Positions 14,672 through 20,519 of a DNA stretch of 20,519 bases are shown here, one piece after another. Origin of the DNA: Candidatus Poribacteria bacterium (GTDB lineage Bacteria > Poribacteria > WGA-4E > WGA-3G); NCBI GenBank assembly GCA_028824575.1, contig JAPPDN010000451.1, positions 1-20,519 of the forward strand. The letters run 5' to 3'. The notes beneath the pieces are model-generated. The model was not told the DNA's origin, searched no databases, and saw only the letters and a list, made by a program, of their open reading frames with translations. Numbering within the stretch: the first letter of the stretch is position 1; the number at the start of each line of letters is the position of its first letter. The position numbers and the translations under genes are program-made.

Positions 14672-14929
14672 ATGAGAAATCAAATTGATCGAAGAAAAAT
14701 CAACCTATTCAACACACTTCTGCACACAGCTGATCACTTACGACTATTACGCCAAGTGATTCACCGCATGAAAGAAGATCGTATAAGATGTATCATATCA
14801 GGTCAGAGTGAGATAATTCCTGAACTCGATTTTTCTATCTTACAATATGAAGTTAAGATGCTTTCCGCTTATGTTGACTTCTTGAAAACCGATAGAACTC
14901 TCACTGAACTTCTACCACACTCTCCCTGA
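14672..14929 (+). CDS. 85-residue helical protein of unknown function (transposon passenger)
   Basis: The reading frame starts at an ATG preceded by a strong AAGGAG (14657-14662, 9 nt spacing) and has its own promoter about 100 nt upstream. The product is mostly helical and basic at the N-terminus (RNQIDRRKINLF, then RLLRQVIHRMKEDRIR) with a more acidic, hydrophobic C-terminal half (EIIPELDFSILQYEVKMLSAY). One cysteine is present; there is no membrane segment. Its last 29 bases overlap the 3' end of the convergent transposase gene, so its transcript would be antisense to the end of the transposase mRNA. I do not recognise the family. The strong ribosome binding site is the main reason for calling it. 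Confidence 0.5.
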   Translation: MRNQIDRRKINLFNTLLHTADHLRLLRQVIHRMKEDRIRCIISGQSEIIPELDFSILQYEVKMLSAYVDFLKTDRTLTELLPHSP

Positions 14930-15794
14930 GAAACTTCTCAAAGATATTATTCTCTCGGTAATTGTACTTATAACACGCCTCTGCGAGATACAGAGGTGTA
15001 TATCCTGTTGAGTAATGATGATGTGATCCATACCACGCACGCTTAACAAATGACCAGAAGCCTTCCATTGTATTGGTATGTATCCCATTTGCTTTCCATT
15101 TCTCTGACCGGTTCATCGTTTCATGCTGCATCTCTTTACCGATTTCATTATAGCCTTTGTACTGGTCAGTATAGAGTTCGGCATCTTCGGTTTTGACGTG
15201 ATTCTTGATAAACTCGGCAATTGTCGAGCCTTTAACATTCTCTACAAGTTGAGCGACAACCTTTCCACCCCTTGCGACAGCACCTAATACAGCATCTTTA
15301 GCGGTGCCACGTCCGCGCTTTCTCGGTGCAGACCCATCACTGTTCTCTCGGTCGTAGTCTTTTCTGCGTTTTCCACCGATATAGGTTTCGTCTGCTTCTA
15401 CAATTCCTTGTAGGATCACGTTTTCCTTTCCCATCTCTGCTCGTATTGCCATCATCATTCGCCAACATGTTTTCTGTGCCAATCCTAAATCACGTGAGAG
15501 TTGATGAGAAGACAAACTTTTCTTTGCGTTTGCCATCAACGAGATTGCCAGAAACCATTTCTGTAGTGAGATTTTCGTACCTTGAAAGATTGTTCCATGT
15601 GTTACCTTGAATGTTGTCCGACAATCATGACAGTTCCAACGTCCTATACGTCCAATCTTCTTCTCATTGCGCTGTCGAACATGCTCACTTTCACAATGCG
15701 GACATTCTGGTGATCCTTGCCATCTCAGACGCTCCAAATACGCAATGCAATCCTCTTGCGTCGGGAACGTTTCCATGATTTTGATCAAATCCAT
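14901..15794 (-). CDS. IS1595-family (ISXO2-like) DDE-type transposase
   Basis: A 297-residue transposase that looks complete. The N-terminal zinc ribbon has CPHC (residues 31-34) and, after a linker, CHDC (near 55), followed by TTFKVTHGTIFQGTKI, a hallmark of IS1595-type enzymes. A helical segment (KSLSSHQLSRDLGLAQKTCWRMMMAIR) is probably the DNA-binding HTH. The catalytic domain has VEADETYIGGK (first Asp near 134) and LYTDQYKGY (second Asp). It ends with HTNTMEGFWSFVKR, where the Asn-x-x-Glu region carries the third acidic residue or its IS1595 replacement. It catalyses cut-and-paste or copy movement between the inverted repeats. AGGAG is 9 nt before the ATG but is buried in a hairpin (15795-15822). 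The mRNA leader would pass through the long inverted repeat upstream. The 3' end overlaps the convergent 85-residue gene by 29 bases. Confidence 0.93.
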   Translation of the reverse strand: MDLIKIMETFPTQEDCIAYLERLRWQGSPECPHCESEHVRQRNEKKIGRIGRWNCHDCRTTFKVTHGTIFQGTKISLQKWFLAISLMANAKKSLSSHQLSRDLGLAQKTCWRMMMAIRAEMGKENVILQGIVEADETYIGGKRRKDYDRENSDGSAPRKRGRGTAKDAVLGAVARGGKVVAQLVENVKGSTIAEFIKNHVKTEDAELYTDQYKGYNEIGKEMQHETMNRSEKWKANGIHTNTMEGFWSFVKRAWYGSHHHYSTGYTPLYLAEACYKYNYRENNIFEKFLRESVVEVQ

Positions 15795-15822
15795 CAGAAA
15801 ATGCTCCTATTTGAGCATTCTG
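15795..15822 (-). promoter_or_regulatory. Hairpin sequestering the transposase ribosome binding site
   Basis: On the mRNA, CAGAATGCTC pairs with GAGCATTTTCTG (2-nt bulge) around a short AAATAG loop. The AGGAG ribosome binding site (plus 15804-15808) lies on the loop and 3' arm, and the stem ends at the start codon. Such a structure would limit transposase translation. Insertion sequences such as IS10 and IS50 use comparable hairpins against read-through transcripts. Confidence 0.55.
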
Positions 15823-16030
15823 ACAGTTTCCTTGATGTCTCAGAGTTTGACACGGTATAATTTTAACGTTTTGACAGATACAATCAGTAAGTTGTCAAGA
15901 CAAAGGGGGTATCATACTGTGAGAGCTATGCGTTAGTGTGTGGCTCTCACACTTCATTATACCGTGTCTCCTTCTGAGTTCTTAAAACTATCAGAAAATG
16001 CTTTAAAAGGGTTGCATTTTTCTGATAGAT
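15823..16030. repeat. Long diverged inverted repeat upstream of the transposase gene
   Basis: The core arms are GACACGGTATAAT (15849-15861) and ATTATACCGTGTC (15956-15968), perfect over 13 bp. The similarity extends outward through CTCAGA, CTGA(C/T)AGTTT and AGCATT to the CAGAAAA-type hairpins on both sides (arms about 15795-15861 and 15956-16030). Each arm therefore seems to be an inverted duplicate about 70 bp long. Between the arms TGTGAGAGC (15918-15926) and GCTCTCACA (15943-15951) form a 9-bp hairpin. The right-arm TATAAT (plus 15956-15961, minus strand) is the best -10 for the transposase; its -35 is weak. No gene is convincing here. Confidence 0.6.
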
Positions 16031-16063
16031 TCTGATACAATAACCAGATAAGTGTAGAACCAG

Positions 16064-16083
16064 AAAAGCAACCCTGCTTTTTT
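16064..16083 (+). terminator. Hairpin with T-run
   Basis: AAAAGCA-ACCC-TGCTTTT (7-bp stem, 4-nt loop), followed by two more T and then GGGTT. Read rightward it has the form of an intrinsic terminator with a short T-run. The left arm also belongs to a second pairing, CAGAAAAGCAACCC (16061-16074) with GGGTTGC-AT-TTTTCTG (16009-16024). Confidence 0.45.
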
Positions 16084-16091
16084 GGGTTCGT

Positions 16092-16118
16092 ATAGGGGGT
16101 TGACAGCCCCCTATTTTA
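16092..16118 (+). terminator. GC-rich hairpin with T-run near the right end of the transposon
   Basis: ATAGGGGG (16092-16099), loop TTGACAG, CCCCCTAT (16107-16114), then TTTTA once the shared T is counted. This looks like an intrinsic terminator for rightward transcription. It would stop transcripts leaving the transposon toward the WD40 gene, or shield the transposon from outside transcription if read leftward. Confidence 0.5.
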
Positions 16119-16208
16119 CTTATCAAATATTGTATCATTTTTTGTGTATTAAATCAAGCGAAAACCCACTATTTACAAGGTTTATAGCACTTTTTTTACA
16201 ACTTTTTG

Positions 16209-16226
16209 CAAGTCCAAAACGACTTA
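16209..16226 (-). repeat. Right terminal inverted repeat of the transposon
   Basis: CAAGTCCAAAACGACTTA, the exact reverse complement of 13498-13515. TPR-encoding sequence begins within a few bases of its outer edge. Confidence 0.85.
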
Positions 16227-16414
16227 TTCCGCTTAAAAAAGCAATAGAGATGGGTTTACGGTCTAAAGAAGCATATATCAATCTTGGAGTTGCTTATGTG
16301 CAACGCGGAAAATTTGCCGAAGCAATAACAGCTGCGAAAAAAGCTTTAGAGATAGATCCAAAATACAAACGTGCCCAAGAACTCATAGATTCCATAGCTA
16401 TGGACGAAAATTAG
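16227..16414 (+). pseudogene. C-terminal TPR gene fragment cut off by the transposon
   Basis: Right after the inverted repeat, the frame LKKAIEMGLRSKEAYINLG followed by VAYVQRGKFAEAITAAKKA and LEIDPKYKRAQELIDSIA runs to a TAG at 16412-16414. It starts in the middle of a TPR (second helix), contains one complete repeat and a capping helix, and has no start or ribosome binding site of its own apart from an internal ATG at 16250. It is most simply the lost 3' end of the TPR gene at 12291-13550 or of a third TPR gene of that operon. The frames on either side do not join directly through the possible target duplication (off by one base), so some bases were lost or changed. Confidence 0.7.
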
Positions 16415-16493
16415 ATTCCTCAAATTTGCGATGAAATGAGTGACGCGCGAAAACCAATTCCTCTCAACCAACGATTTCAAAAGGGAATACACA

Positions 16494-18371
16494 ATGAATA
16501 AAATACATCTATTAGGTTTCACAGTTGTGTTAACTGCGTTCTTATTTCTATCCAATGCTTTTGCACAAGACTACACACAGTGGCGGCTACCTATAGGGGC
16601 GAAAGCGCGATACGGTAAAGGTTGGATAAACGATATTAAATTTTCTCCGCTCGGCGACACAGTTTCTGTGGCGACAACTATCGGCGTTTGGACTTATGAT
16701 GTCCACACCGGCAAAGCGATAAATCTATTCACTGGTGCCATGAGCGGTGCCAACGCAATCGCGTACACTTCTGATGGGAGCACGCTTGCGGCAGCGCACT
16801 GGGACCGGACGGTTTGTTTATGGAATGTCAAGGACTTCCTCCCAACAGATCCGGACTTTATTTTTACCGGCCATCCCGGACCGATCTATGCTGTTGCGAT
16901 TTCCCCGAACAGCAGGATGGTTGCCAGTGGTGGAGCGGATGAAACCAGTAGAACCGATACCGAACCCGGCGGTTTAATCAAGGTATGGGATCTCGGGACG
17001 AGGGAGCTCCGCCCAATCCTCCGATATAACGCCCCGGTTTCTACGATAGCATTCTCACCAAATAGTAGATGGATCGCGGGCGGAAGTGGTGATGGAACCA
17101 TTCGCGTCTGGGATGCAGGAACGGGGAAACTCATCCACGAGTTTAAAGAACATACGGAATCCATCTGGAAATTGGATTTTTCACCAGATAACAAATGGCT
17201 TCTCAGCATAAGTTTGGGCGGCACAGGTCTATTAAGGAATCTAACCAACCCCCACGAAAGACCATCTACATTCAGGCAACAGGGAACCACTATCTACGCA
17301 GCAAACTTCTTCCCAGATGATAAAGATGATGGCTATAATTTTGTTACTGGAAGCTCGGATAAACGCATTCAACTATGGCATACAAATACCATTAATAATA
17401 AGGATGAGTTATCACCAAGTAATCGCGTCCTTGAAGGACACAACGATTCCATCTGGATTCTGGCGTTTTCTAAAGACGGACAAAACCTTGCAAGCGGAAG
17501 TTTAGATGGGACAGTTCGGTTGTGGGATATGGATCTCTGGAGCCAACGGATCAAAATCGCAGGGCACACCGGTGGTATTAAAGCGTTAGCATATACGGAG
17601 GATCATCGCATTCTCGCATGCGGCGCTGGATTAGATGGCATACTCAGACTGTGGGATGCTGGCACAAGCAGTCAATTGTCTATACTTTTCGATCATGCAG
17701 GGGTAAATAAAGTCGTCACTTTCTCAAGCGATGGTAGAACCCTCGCCAGTAGCGGAAACGAGGACCGCGCTATTTTCTTATCAGATGTCACCAAGATCCT
17801 TGACAGCAACTTGGATAACAGCAATTTTCTGCACTCACTGAAAGGAAACAGGGACGGAATTACGGCACTCGCTTTATCTTCTCCGATAAGAGATCCGCGT
17901 TTACCCGCTGTCCCTACAAAACTTACCAGTGGTGGTAGAGATGCCAGAATTCATCTCTTGAATGTTGCCAGCGGCACGGAACTGACAACTTTCACAGGGG
18001 CAGAGAGCACCATTACGGCGTTGACATTTGATCCTGATAGCAAAAGCCTTTTCAGCGGTGAGGCAAACGGCATTGTTCGGATGTGGAATGCTAATACTGG
18101 AATAGAACAATTTAATTTCAGAAGTTCGTTTAATGCTATCACTGCCTTAGCATTTTCCCCCTTCCCGCGTTTTCTTGCAATCGGCGACGAAATGGGAAAA
18201 ATTCAGTTAGTCGACATTGCCGAAGACCGCGAAAAACCTATAGTCACACAACACACGCGCAAGATAACATCGCTTGTTTTTGCTGAGGATGGTAATACGC
18301 TCTTCAGCGGTAGTGAAGATGGCACTATTCTTCTTTGGGATATAAAGGCAATCCTTTCACAAACAAGGTAA
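16494..18371 (+). CDS. Secreted WD40 repeat protein (two predicted propellers)
   Basis: A 625-residue protein. The ATG at 16494 starts a clear Sec signal peptide (MNKIHLLG, a hydrophobic core, then SNAFA-QDY, cleavage near residue 23). A GTG at 16440 would bury it 18 residues inside. AAGGGA lies 8 nt upstream of the ATG. About 13 WD40 blades can be counted from their closing strands: WTYDVHTG, VCLWNVKD, IKVWDLGT, IRVWDAGTG, IQLWHTNT, VRLWDMDL, LRLWDAGT, IFLSDVTK, IHLLNVAS, VRMWNANTG, IQLVDIAE, ILLWDIKA and one degenerate blade (LLRNLTNP). That is enough for two seven-bladed propellers. The protein is periplasmic, outer-membrane-attached or extracellular and probably a binding scaffold. No enzymatic domain is present. 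It follows the TPR remnant by 79 nt and may have belonged to the TPR operon before the transposon inserted. Confidence 0.9.
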   Translation: MNKIHLLGFTVVLTAFLFLSNAFAQDYTQWRLPIGAKARYGKGWINDIKFSPLGDTVSVATTIGVWTYDVHTGKAINLFTGAMSGANAIAYTSDGSTLAAAHWDRTVCLWNVKDFLPTDPDFIFTGHPGPIYAVAISPNSRMVASGGADETSRTDTEPGGLIKVWDLGTRELRPILRYNAPVSTIAFSPNSRWIAGGSGDGTIRVWDAGTGKLIHEFKEHTESIWKLDFSPDNKWLLSISLGGTGLLRNLTNPHERPSTFRQQGTTIYAANFFPDDKDDGYNFVTGSSDKRIQLWHTNTINNKDELSPSNRVLEGHNDSIWILAFSKDGQNLASGSLDGTVRLWDMDLWSQRIKIAGHTGGIKALAYTEDHRILACGAGLDGILRLWDAGTSSQLSILFDHAGVNKVVTFSSDGRTLASSGNEDRAIFLSDVTKILDSNLDNSNFLHSLKGNRDGITALALSSPIRDPRLPAVPTKLTSGGRDARIHLLNVASGTELTTFTGAESTITALTFDPDSKSLFSGEANGIVRMWNANTGIEQFNFRSSFNAITALAFSPFPRFLAIGDEMGKIQLVDIAEDREKPIVTQHTRKITSLVFAEDGNTLFSGSEDGTILLWDIKAILSQTR

Positions 18372-18831
18372 CAACAAAACTTGTCCTAACTTTACGGAAC
18401 TTTGGCCCTAATTAGCGTTGGCACTTCATTGTATTATCGTGAGTTCGCGCTAAAAATTTAGAAAATTTCATAATAAGCAGTTCATTTCTGGCCTATATTT
18501 CTGAAATTTAAGAAAGATCCCTTCGCTTAGTAAGTGCCTGCAACCGCCCCTGCAACGATATTTACTGTAAAGTTTTACACATATTTGTGCCCGTTTTGTT
18601 TATTTTTTGCATATTATGCACCTTTCTCGCTCCAAAATTGTCTCTTTAATAAATACTGCTATAAGGTTAATTTAATATTTAATAACGCAAGTTGCCACCT
18701 ATTTATAGACATAGCACCCCTACGGGGTGAAGAAAATACTTGAAAAGTGCTGTTGAAATACGCAGAAATACCCAAGCAAAAACACCAAAACCTATTAGTA
18801 GCAACTTGGGTTATTTAATAGAGGAATAATT
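18372..18831 (+). promoter_or_regulatory. 460-bp spacer with promoter and structured leader of the DUF4159 gene
   Basis: No gene is seen. A promoter candidate is TTGTCT (18638-18643), a 16-bp spacer ending TGC (extended -10), and TATAAG (18660-18665), giving a leader of about 160 nt. Within the leader CAAGTTGC (18688-18695) can pair with GCAACTTG (18801-18808). This would enclose a perfect hairpin CACCCC-TAC-GGGGTG (18715-18729). The closing arm ends 13 nt before GAGGA (18821-18825), the ribosome binding site. A 13-bp palindrome TGCATATTATGCA is at 18608-18620, upstream of the promoter. No strong terminator follows the WD40 gene. Confidence 0.4.
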
Positions 18832-20217
18832 ATGAACACACGCATGATTGAAAAATATTATGCCAAACAACGCAGAAATAAAGCACTGATATATTCTTTT
18901 GTAGTGCATGCAATTTTAATTATTGCAACTGCGATATGGTTACTCAAACCGCTGGTAGAAGAAATAGAAGATAAGTTCACTGTGGATTTTGTACGCCCAC
19001 CCCAGCGAATACATAAGCCGAAAAAGATAGTGCGACAAGTCGAACTGAGCAAAGAAGCTGCTACAACATCCATCCAGGACTCGGCAGCGAAGCGTTTGCC
19101 CTCATCTATGTCATCACTCCCACGACTTGAATCCAAACCGAAGTTGGAGGCACCACCGCTCTCCACAGTGGCAGACCTCGCCCCTTCACCAGAGGCCATT
19201 CTCGCCCCTACCGATGTCAACTCACCTACGGTAGAAAGAGGTAGTGGAGAAATTGAGGATGGACGCGGTTTAACAATGAACGAAAAGGGCACCGGGATTG
19301 GAAATACCATCGGCAAAGGCACAGGTGGTGGAGGTTCGGGAACGGGGCTCGGTAACGTCACGCAATCAAGCGGTACCGGACAAGATGCATTCGGTGAAGG
19401 GATTCCAGACACTATTGGTAGTTACAGGGATGAGATTGGGGATAAACTCGGTAGCATTATTGATGAAGAAGACGGCATTGTGCGTGGACATATTCGGCTG
19501 ATACGTCTAAAGCATGAAATGAGCGACTGGTGGCAGGACCCAACAGCGATTCCATCGTTAATAAAATGGTTGCGTGAGAATGTGCGAACGATTACTGCTG
19601 ATATGGGTTACAAAGGAGGTGCGTTGTCGCTAACAGACGACAGCATCATGGATGCACCACTGGTGATTATGACAGGACACGATCAGGCGATGTCAGTATC
19701 CTATCAACAACTCGCTGACCGCAATTCGCAGGCATCAGGGTTTACTGAGGCGGAGCGCGCAGCCCTTCGCAAATATATTCTCGATCATAACGGTATGCTG
19801 TTTTTTGACTACTGTGGGGACGGCGGTAACGAAAAATCGTTCGCCAACCTTGTAGAAACCGAGTTACGCGAGATATTCCCTGAGTATCCGATGAAAACCC
19901 TGGATGATATACGACATGAGATTTTTCAGTCCTATTACAAACTGAAAAAAACGCCTGTCGGCGGTTCGGCGTTTTGGGGAACAGGTTACGAAGGCGGGAA
20001 CACAAAATGGCGATATATCAAGGGCATCTTGGTGCCAGGCCGGTTAGGCAAGCCCCGTTTGGCAGTCGTATTTTGTCCGCTCGATTACTTGTGCAGTATG
20101 GAGACGGCCGAGATCGATAGCCGCGCGCCACTTGCGTCGAGACGTTCCTCGGATGTCTATCGGTTCATGACAAATATGTTTATCTACCAGATGAGACAAA
20201 GGGCAGACAACGAATAA
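18832..20217 (+). CDS. TonB-like membrane-anchored protein with C-terminal DUF4159 domain
   Basis: A 461-residue protein. The basic N-terminus (KYYAKQRRNK) is followed by one membrane helix at about 18-38 (YSFVVHAILIIATAIWLL; the F-V-V-H-A-x-L pattern is TonB-like). A Pro/Lys/Ser-rich periplasmic linker spans about 50-145, and a Gly-rich stretch about 155-195 (GTGIGNTIGKGTGGGGSG). The C-terminal half from about 215 has HIRLIRLKHEMSDWW, APLVIMTGHD, FTEAERAALRKYI and GMLFFDYCGDGG, which match the DUF4159 domain, a glutamine-amidotransferase-like fold of unknown function. The protein would span the periplasm from an inner-membrane anchor. GAGGA lies 6 nt upstream of the ATG. It has its own promoter and a strong terminator follows. 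DUF4159 proteins often accompany MoxR/VWA-type modules, but none of those is in this window. Confidence 0.82.
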   Translation: MNTRMIEKYYAKQRRNKALIYSFVVHAILIIATAIWLLKPLVEEIEDKFTVDFVRPPQRIHKPKKIVRQVELSKEAATTSIQDSAAKRLPSSMSSLPRLESKPKLEAPPLSTVADLAPSPEAILAPTDVNSPTVERGSGEIEDGRGLTMNEKGTGIGNTIGKGTGGGGSGTGLGNVTQSSGTGQDAFGEGIPDTIGSYRDEIGDKLGSIIDEEDGIVRGHIRLIRLKHEMSDWWQDPTAIPSLIKWLRENVRTITADMGYKGGALSLTDDSIMDAPLVIMTGHDQAMSVSYQQLADRNSQASGFTEAERAALRKYILDHNGMLFFDYCGDGGNEKSFANLVETELREIFPEYPMKTLDDIRHEIFQSYYKLKKTPVGGSAFWGTGYEGGNTKWRYIKGILVPGRLGKPRLAVVFCPLDYLCSMETAEIDSRAPLASRRSSDVYRFMTNMFIYQMRQRADNE

Positions 20218-20227
20218 GAAAAAAATA

Positions 20228-20250
20228 GGGCGCGCTTCACAAACGCGCCC
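20228..20250. terminator. Bidirectional intrinsic terminator between convergent genes
   Basis: GGGCGCG (20228-20234), loop CTTCACAAA, CGCGCCC (20244-20250): a perfect 7-bp GC stem. On the minus strand the stem is followed by TATTTTTTT, the classic T-tract, so it is a strong terminator for the ferredoxin-reductase-like gene. On the plus strand it directly follows the DUF4159 gene with a preceding A-run but no T-tract. Confidence 0.8.
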
Positions 20251-20328
20251 ATATCAGCATTATATCAATGTGCTATTGCTGTTGAGATAAAGTCCTTCCG
20301 CAAGCGTGGATGACCTCACCCATCGCCA

Positions 20329-20519
20329 CTATTCCTTAATCACAAAGAATTTTTCCTCTTTAATCCGTTCTTCAGGGAAACGTGCGCGCGCCCAGATCGC
20401 TTTGGCATTCTCAATCATTTGCGGATGTCCACACGCATAGACGACAGCGATGGTATGGTCAAAGCCGAGTTGGTCGCCGTACTTCCGAATTACATCTTCG
20501 GCACGACCGCTCTCGCCTT
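20329..20519 (-). CDS. Ferredoxin-NADP reductase-like flavoprotein, C-terminal part only
   Basis: The minus-strand frame ends at TAG (20331-20329) and is open to the right window edge, so only the last 62 residues are visible. It reads EDVIRKYGDQLGFDHT, then IAVVYACGHPQMIENAKAI and FPEERIKEEKFFVIKE. The YACGHPxMIE segment followed by a helix and an IKEEKFF-I ending is the NADP(H)-binding C-terminal part of ferredoxin/flavodoxin-NADP+ reductases and related FAD/NAD-binding oxidoreductases. It converges on the DUF4159 gene and has a strong terminator (20228-20250) downstream. The exact electron partner cannot be read from this fragment. Confidence 0.72.
   Translation of the reverse strand, partial: GESGRAEDVIRKYGDQLGFDHTIAVVYACGHPQMIENAKAIWARARFPEERIKEEKFFVIKE

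Larger units (their letters stand above)
13498..16226. mobile_element. 2.7-kb IS1595-type transposon with three passenger genes
   Basis: The boundaries are a perfect 18-bp inverted repeat, TAAGTCGTTTTGGACTTG at 13498-13515 and its reverse complement at 16209-16226, giving 2,729 bp. TPR coding sequence runs right up to the left end and resumes right after the right end. The 8-bp flanks are GAACGCTT and TTCCGCTT; five of eight bases agree, only weak support for the 8-bp duplication IS1595 elements make. Inside are an intact IS1595/ISXO2-like transposase (minus), three small plus-strand genes, and long structured non-coding stretches. Some IS1595-family members are known to carry passenger genes. 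The interior is visibly more A+T-rich than the flanks. A composite or nested origin cannot be excluded, because the transposase gene has no closer pair of inverted ends that I could find. Confidence 0.72.

Noticed and set aside
15846..15861. TTGACA followed by TATAAT as a promoter
   Set aside because: The two hexamers are only 3 bp apart, so they cannot form one promoter; TATAAT here is part of the inverted repeat.
15947..16138. 63-codon minus-strand open frame right of the transposase
   Set aside because: It runs across several inverted repeats and a terminator-like hairpin, has no ribosome binding site, and its product resembles nothing.
13490..16234. A clean 8-bp target-site duplication of the transposon
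   Set aside because: The flanks GAACGCTT and TTCCGCTT agree at only five of eight bases and do not restore a common reading frame, so it is kept only as weak support.
16440..16493. GTG start giving 18 extra residues on the WD40 protein
   Set aside because: It would bury a clear signal peptide, while the ATG at 16494 has a good ribosome binding site.
18858..19412. 184-codon minus-strand open frame opposite the DUF4159 gene
   Set aside because: Pro/Ser-rich mirror of the Gly/Pro-rich linker; no ribosome binding site; shadow of the real gene.
1..20519. tRNA or rRNA genes
   Set aside because: I looked for cloverleaf arms with a T-loop GTTCGAATC-type motif and for conserved rRNA segments and saw none; not an exhaustive computation.

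Overview
The window is a gene-dense stretch of bacterial chromosome, about 20.5 kb, of moderate G+C with a visibly A+T-richer island at 13.5-16.2 kb. Its gene content points to an uncultured, PVC-adjacent Gram-negative bacterium. It combines a giant multi-pass DUF6785-like membrane protein, long TPR proteins with an extracytoplasmic beta-sandwich tail, a secreted WD40 protein and a TonB-like/DUF4159 fusion, alongside plain housekeeping genes. This mix is what I associate with Candidatus Poribacteria, but that is inference from recall and no database search was possible.

Left part (1-9.9 kb): housekeeping and metabolism in short operons with recognisable sigma70-type promoters. A PfkB sugar kinase and a nitroreductase (cut by the window edge) form a minus-strand pair with an ATGA overlap. 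A divergent LeuB-type dehydrogenase follows. The intergenic space between them holds a probable 184-bp MITE-like insertion with terminal inverted repeats, 11-bp flanking direct repeats and an internal 10-bp tandem repeat. Next come a minus-strand pair (small membrane protein, then SAM methyltransferase), a YchF-family P-loop protein, and a minus-strand tyrA-cmk-plsC operon. In that operon the promoter position argues for a tyrA start 87 bp inside the longest reading frame. The block ends with the DUF6785-like transporter-like protein.

Middle and right part (9.96-20.2 kb): divergent back-to-back promoters at 9961-10027 start the transporter-like gene leftward and a TPR-rich operon rightward. 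The TPR operon has a 738-residue 13-TPR protein with one membrane segment and an external domain, then a translationally coupled TPR membrane protein. This array is broken by a 2,729-bp mobile element (13498-16226) bounded by perfect 18-bp inverted repeats that are themselves hairpins. A fragment of TPR coding sequence restarts immediately outside the right end. The element encodes an intact IS1595/ISXO2-type transposase on the minus strand and three small unrecognised plus-strand genes: a CxxC-rich putative metal-binding protein, a two-helix membrane peptide and an 85-residue helical protein.

The element's non-coding DNA is unusually structured. There is a promoter followed by a candidate regulatory RNA with an 18-bp stem, a perfect 10-nt loop-to-flank complement and a competing downstream partner. 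There is also a 13-bp perfect palindrome at another promoter's start site, a long inverted repeat upstream of the transposase and a hairpin that would bury the transposase ribosome binding site. This element is the most likely candidate for something undescribed in the window. After it come a secreted WD40 double-propeller protein, a 460-bp spacer with a structured leader, the TonB-like/DUF4159 fusion, a strong terminator, and the 3' end of a convergent ferredoxin-NADP-reductase-like gene.
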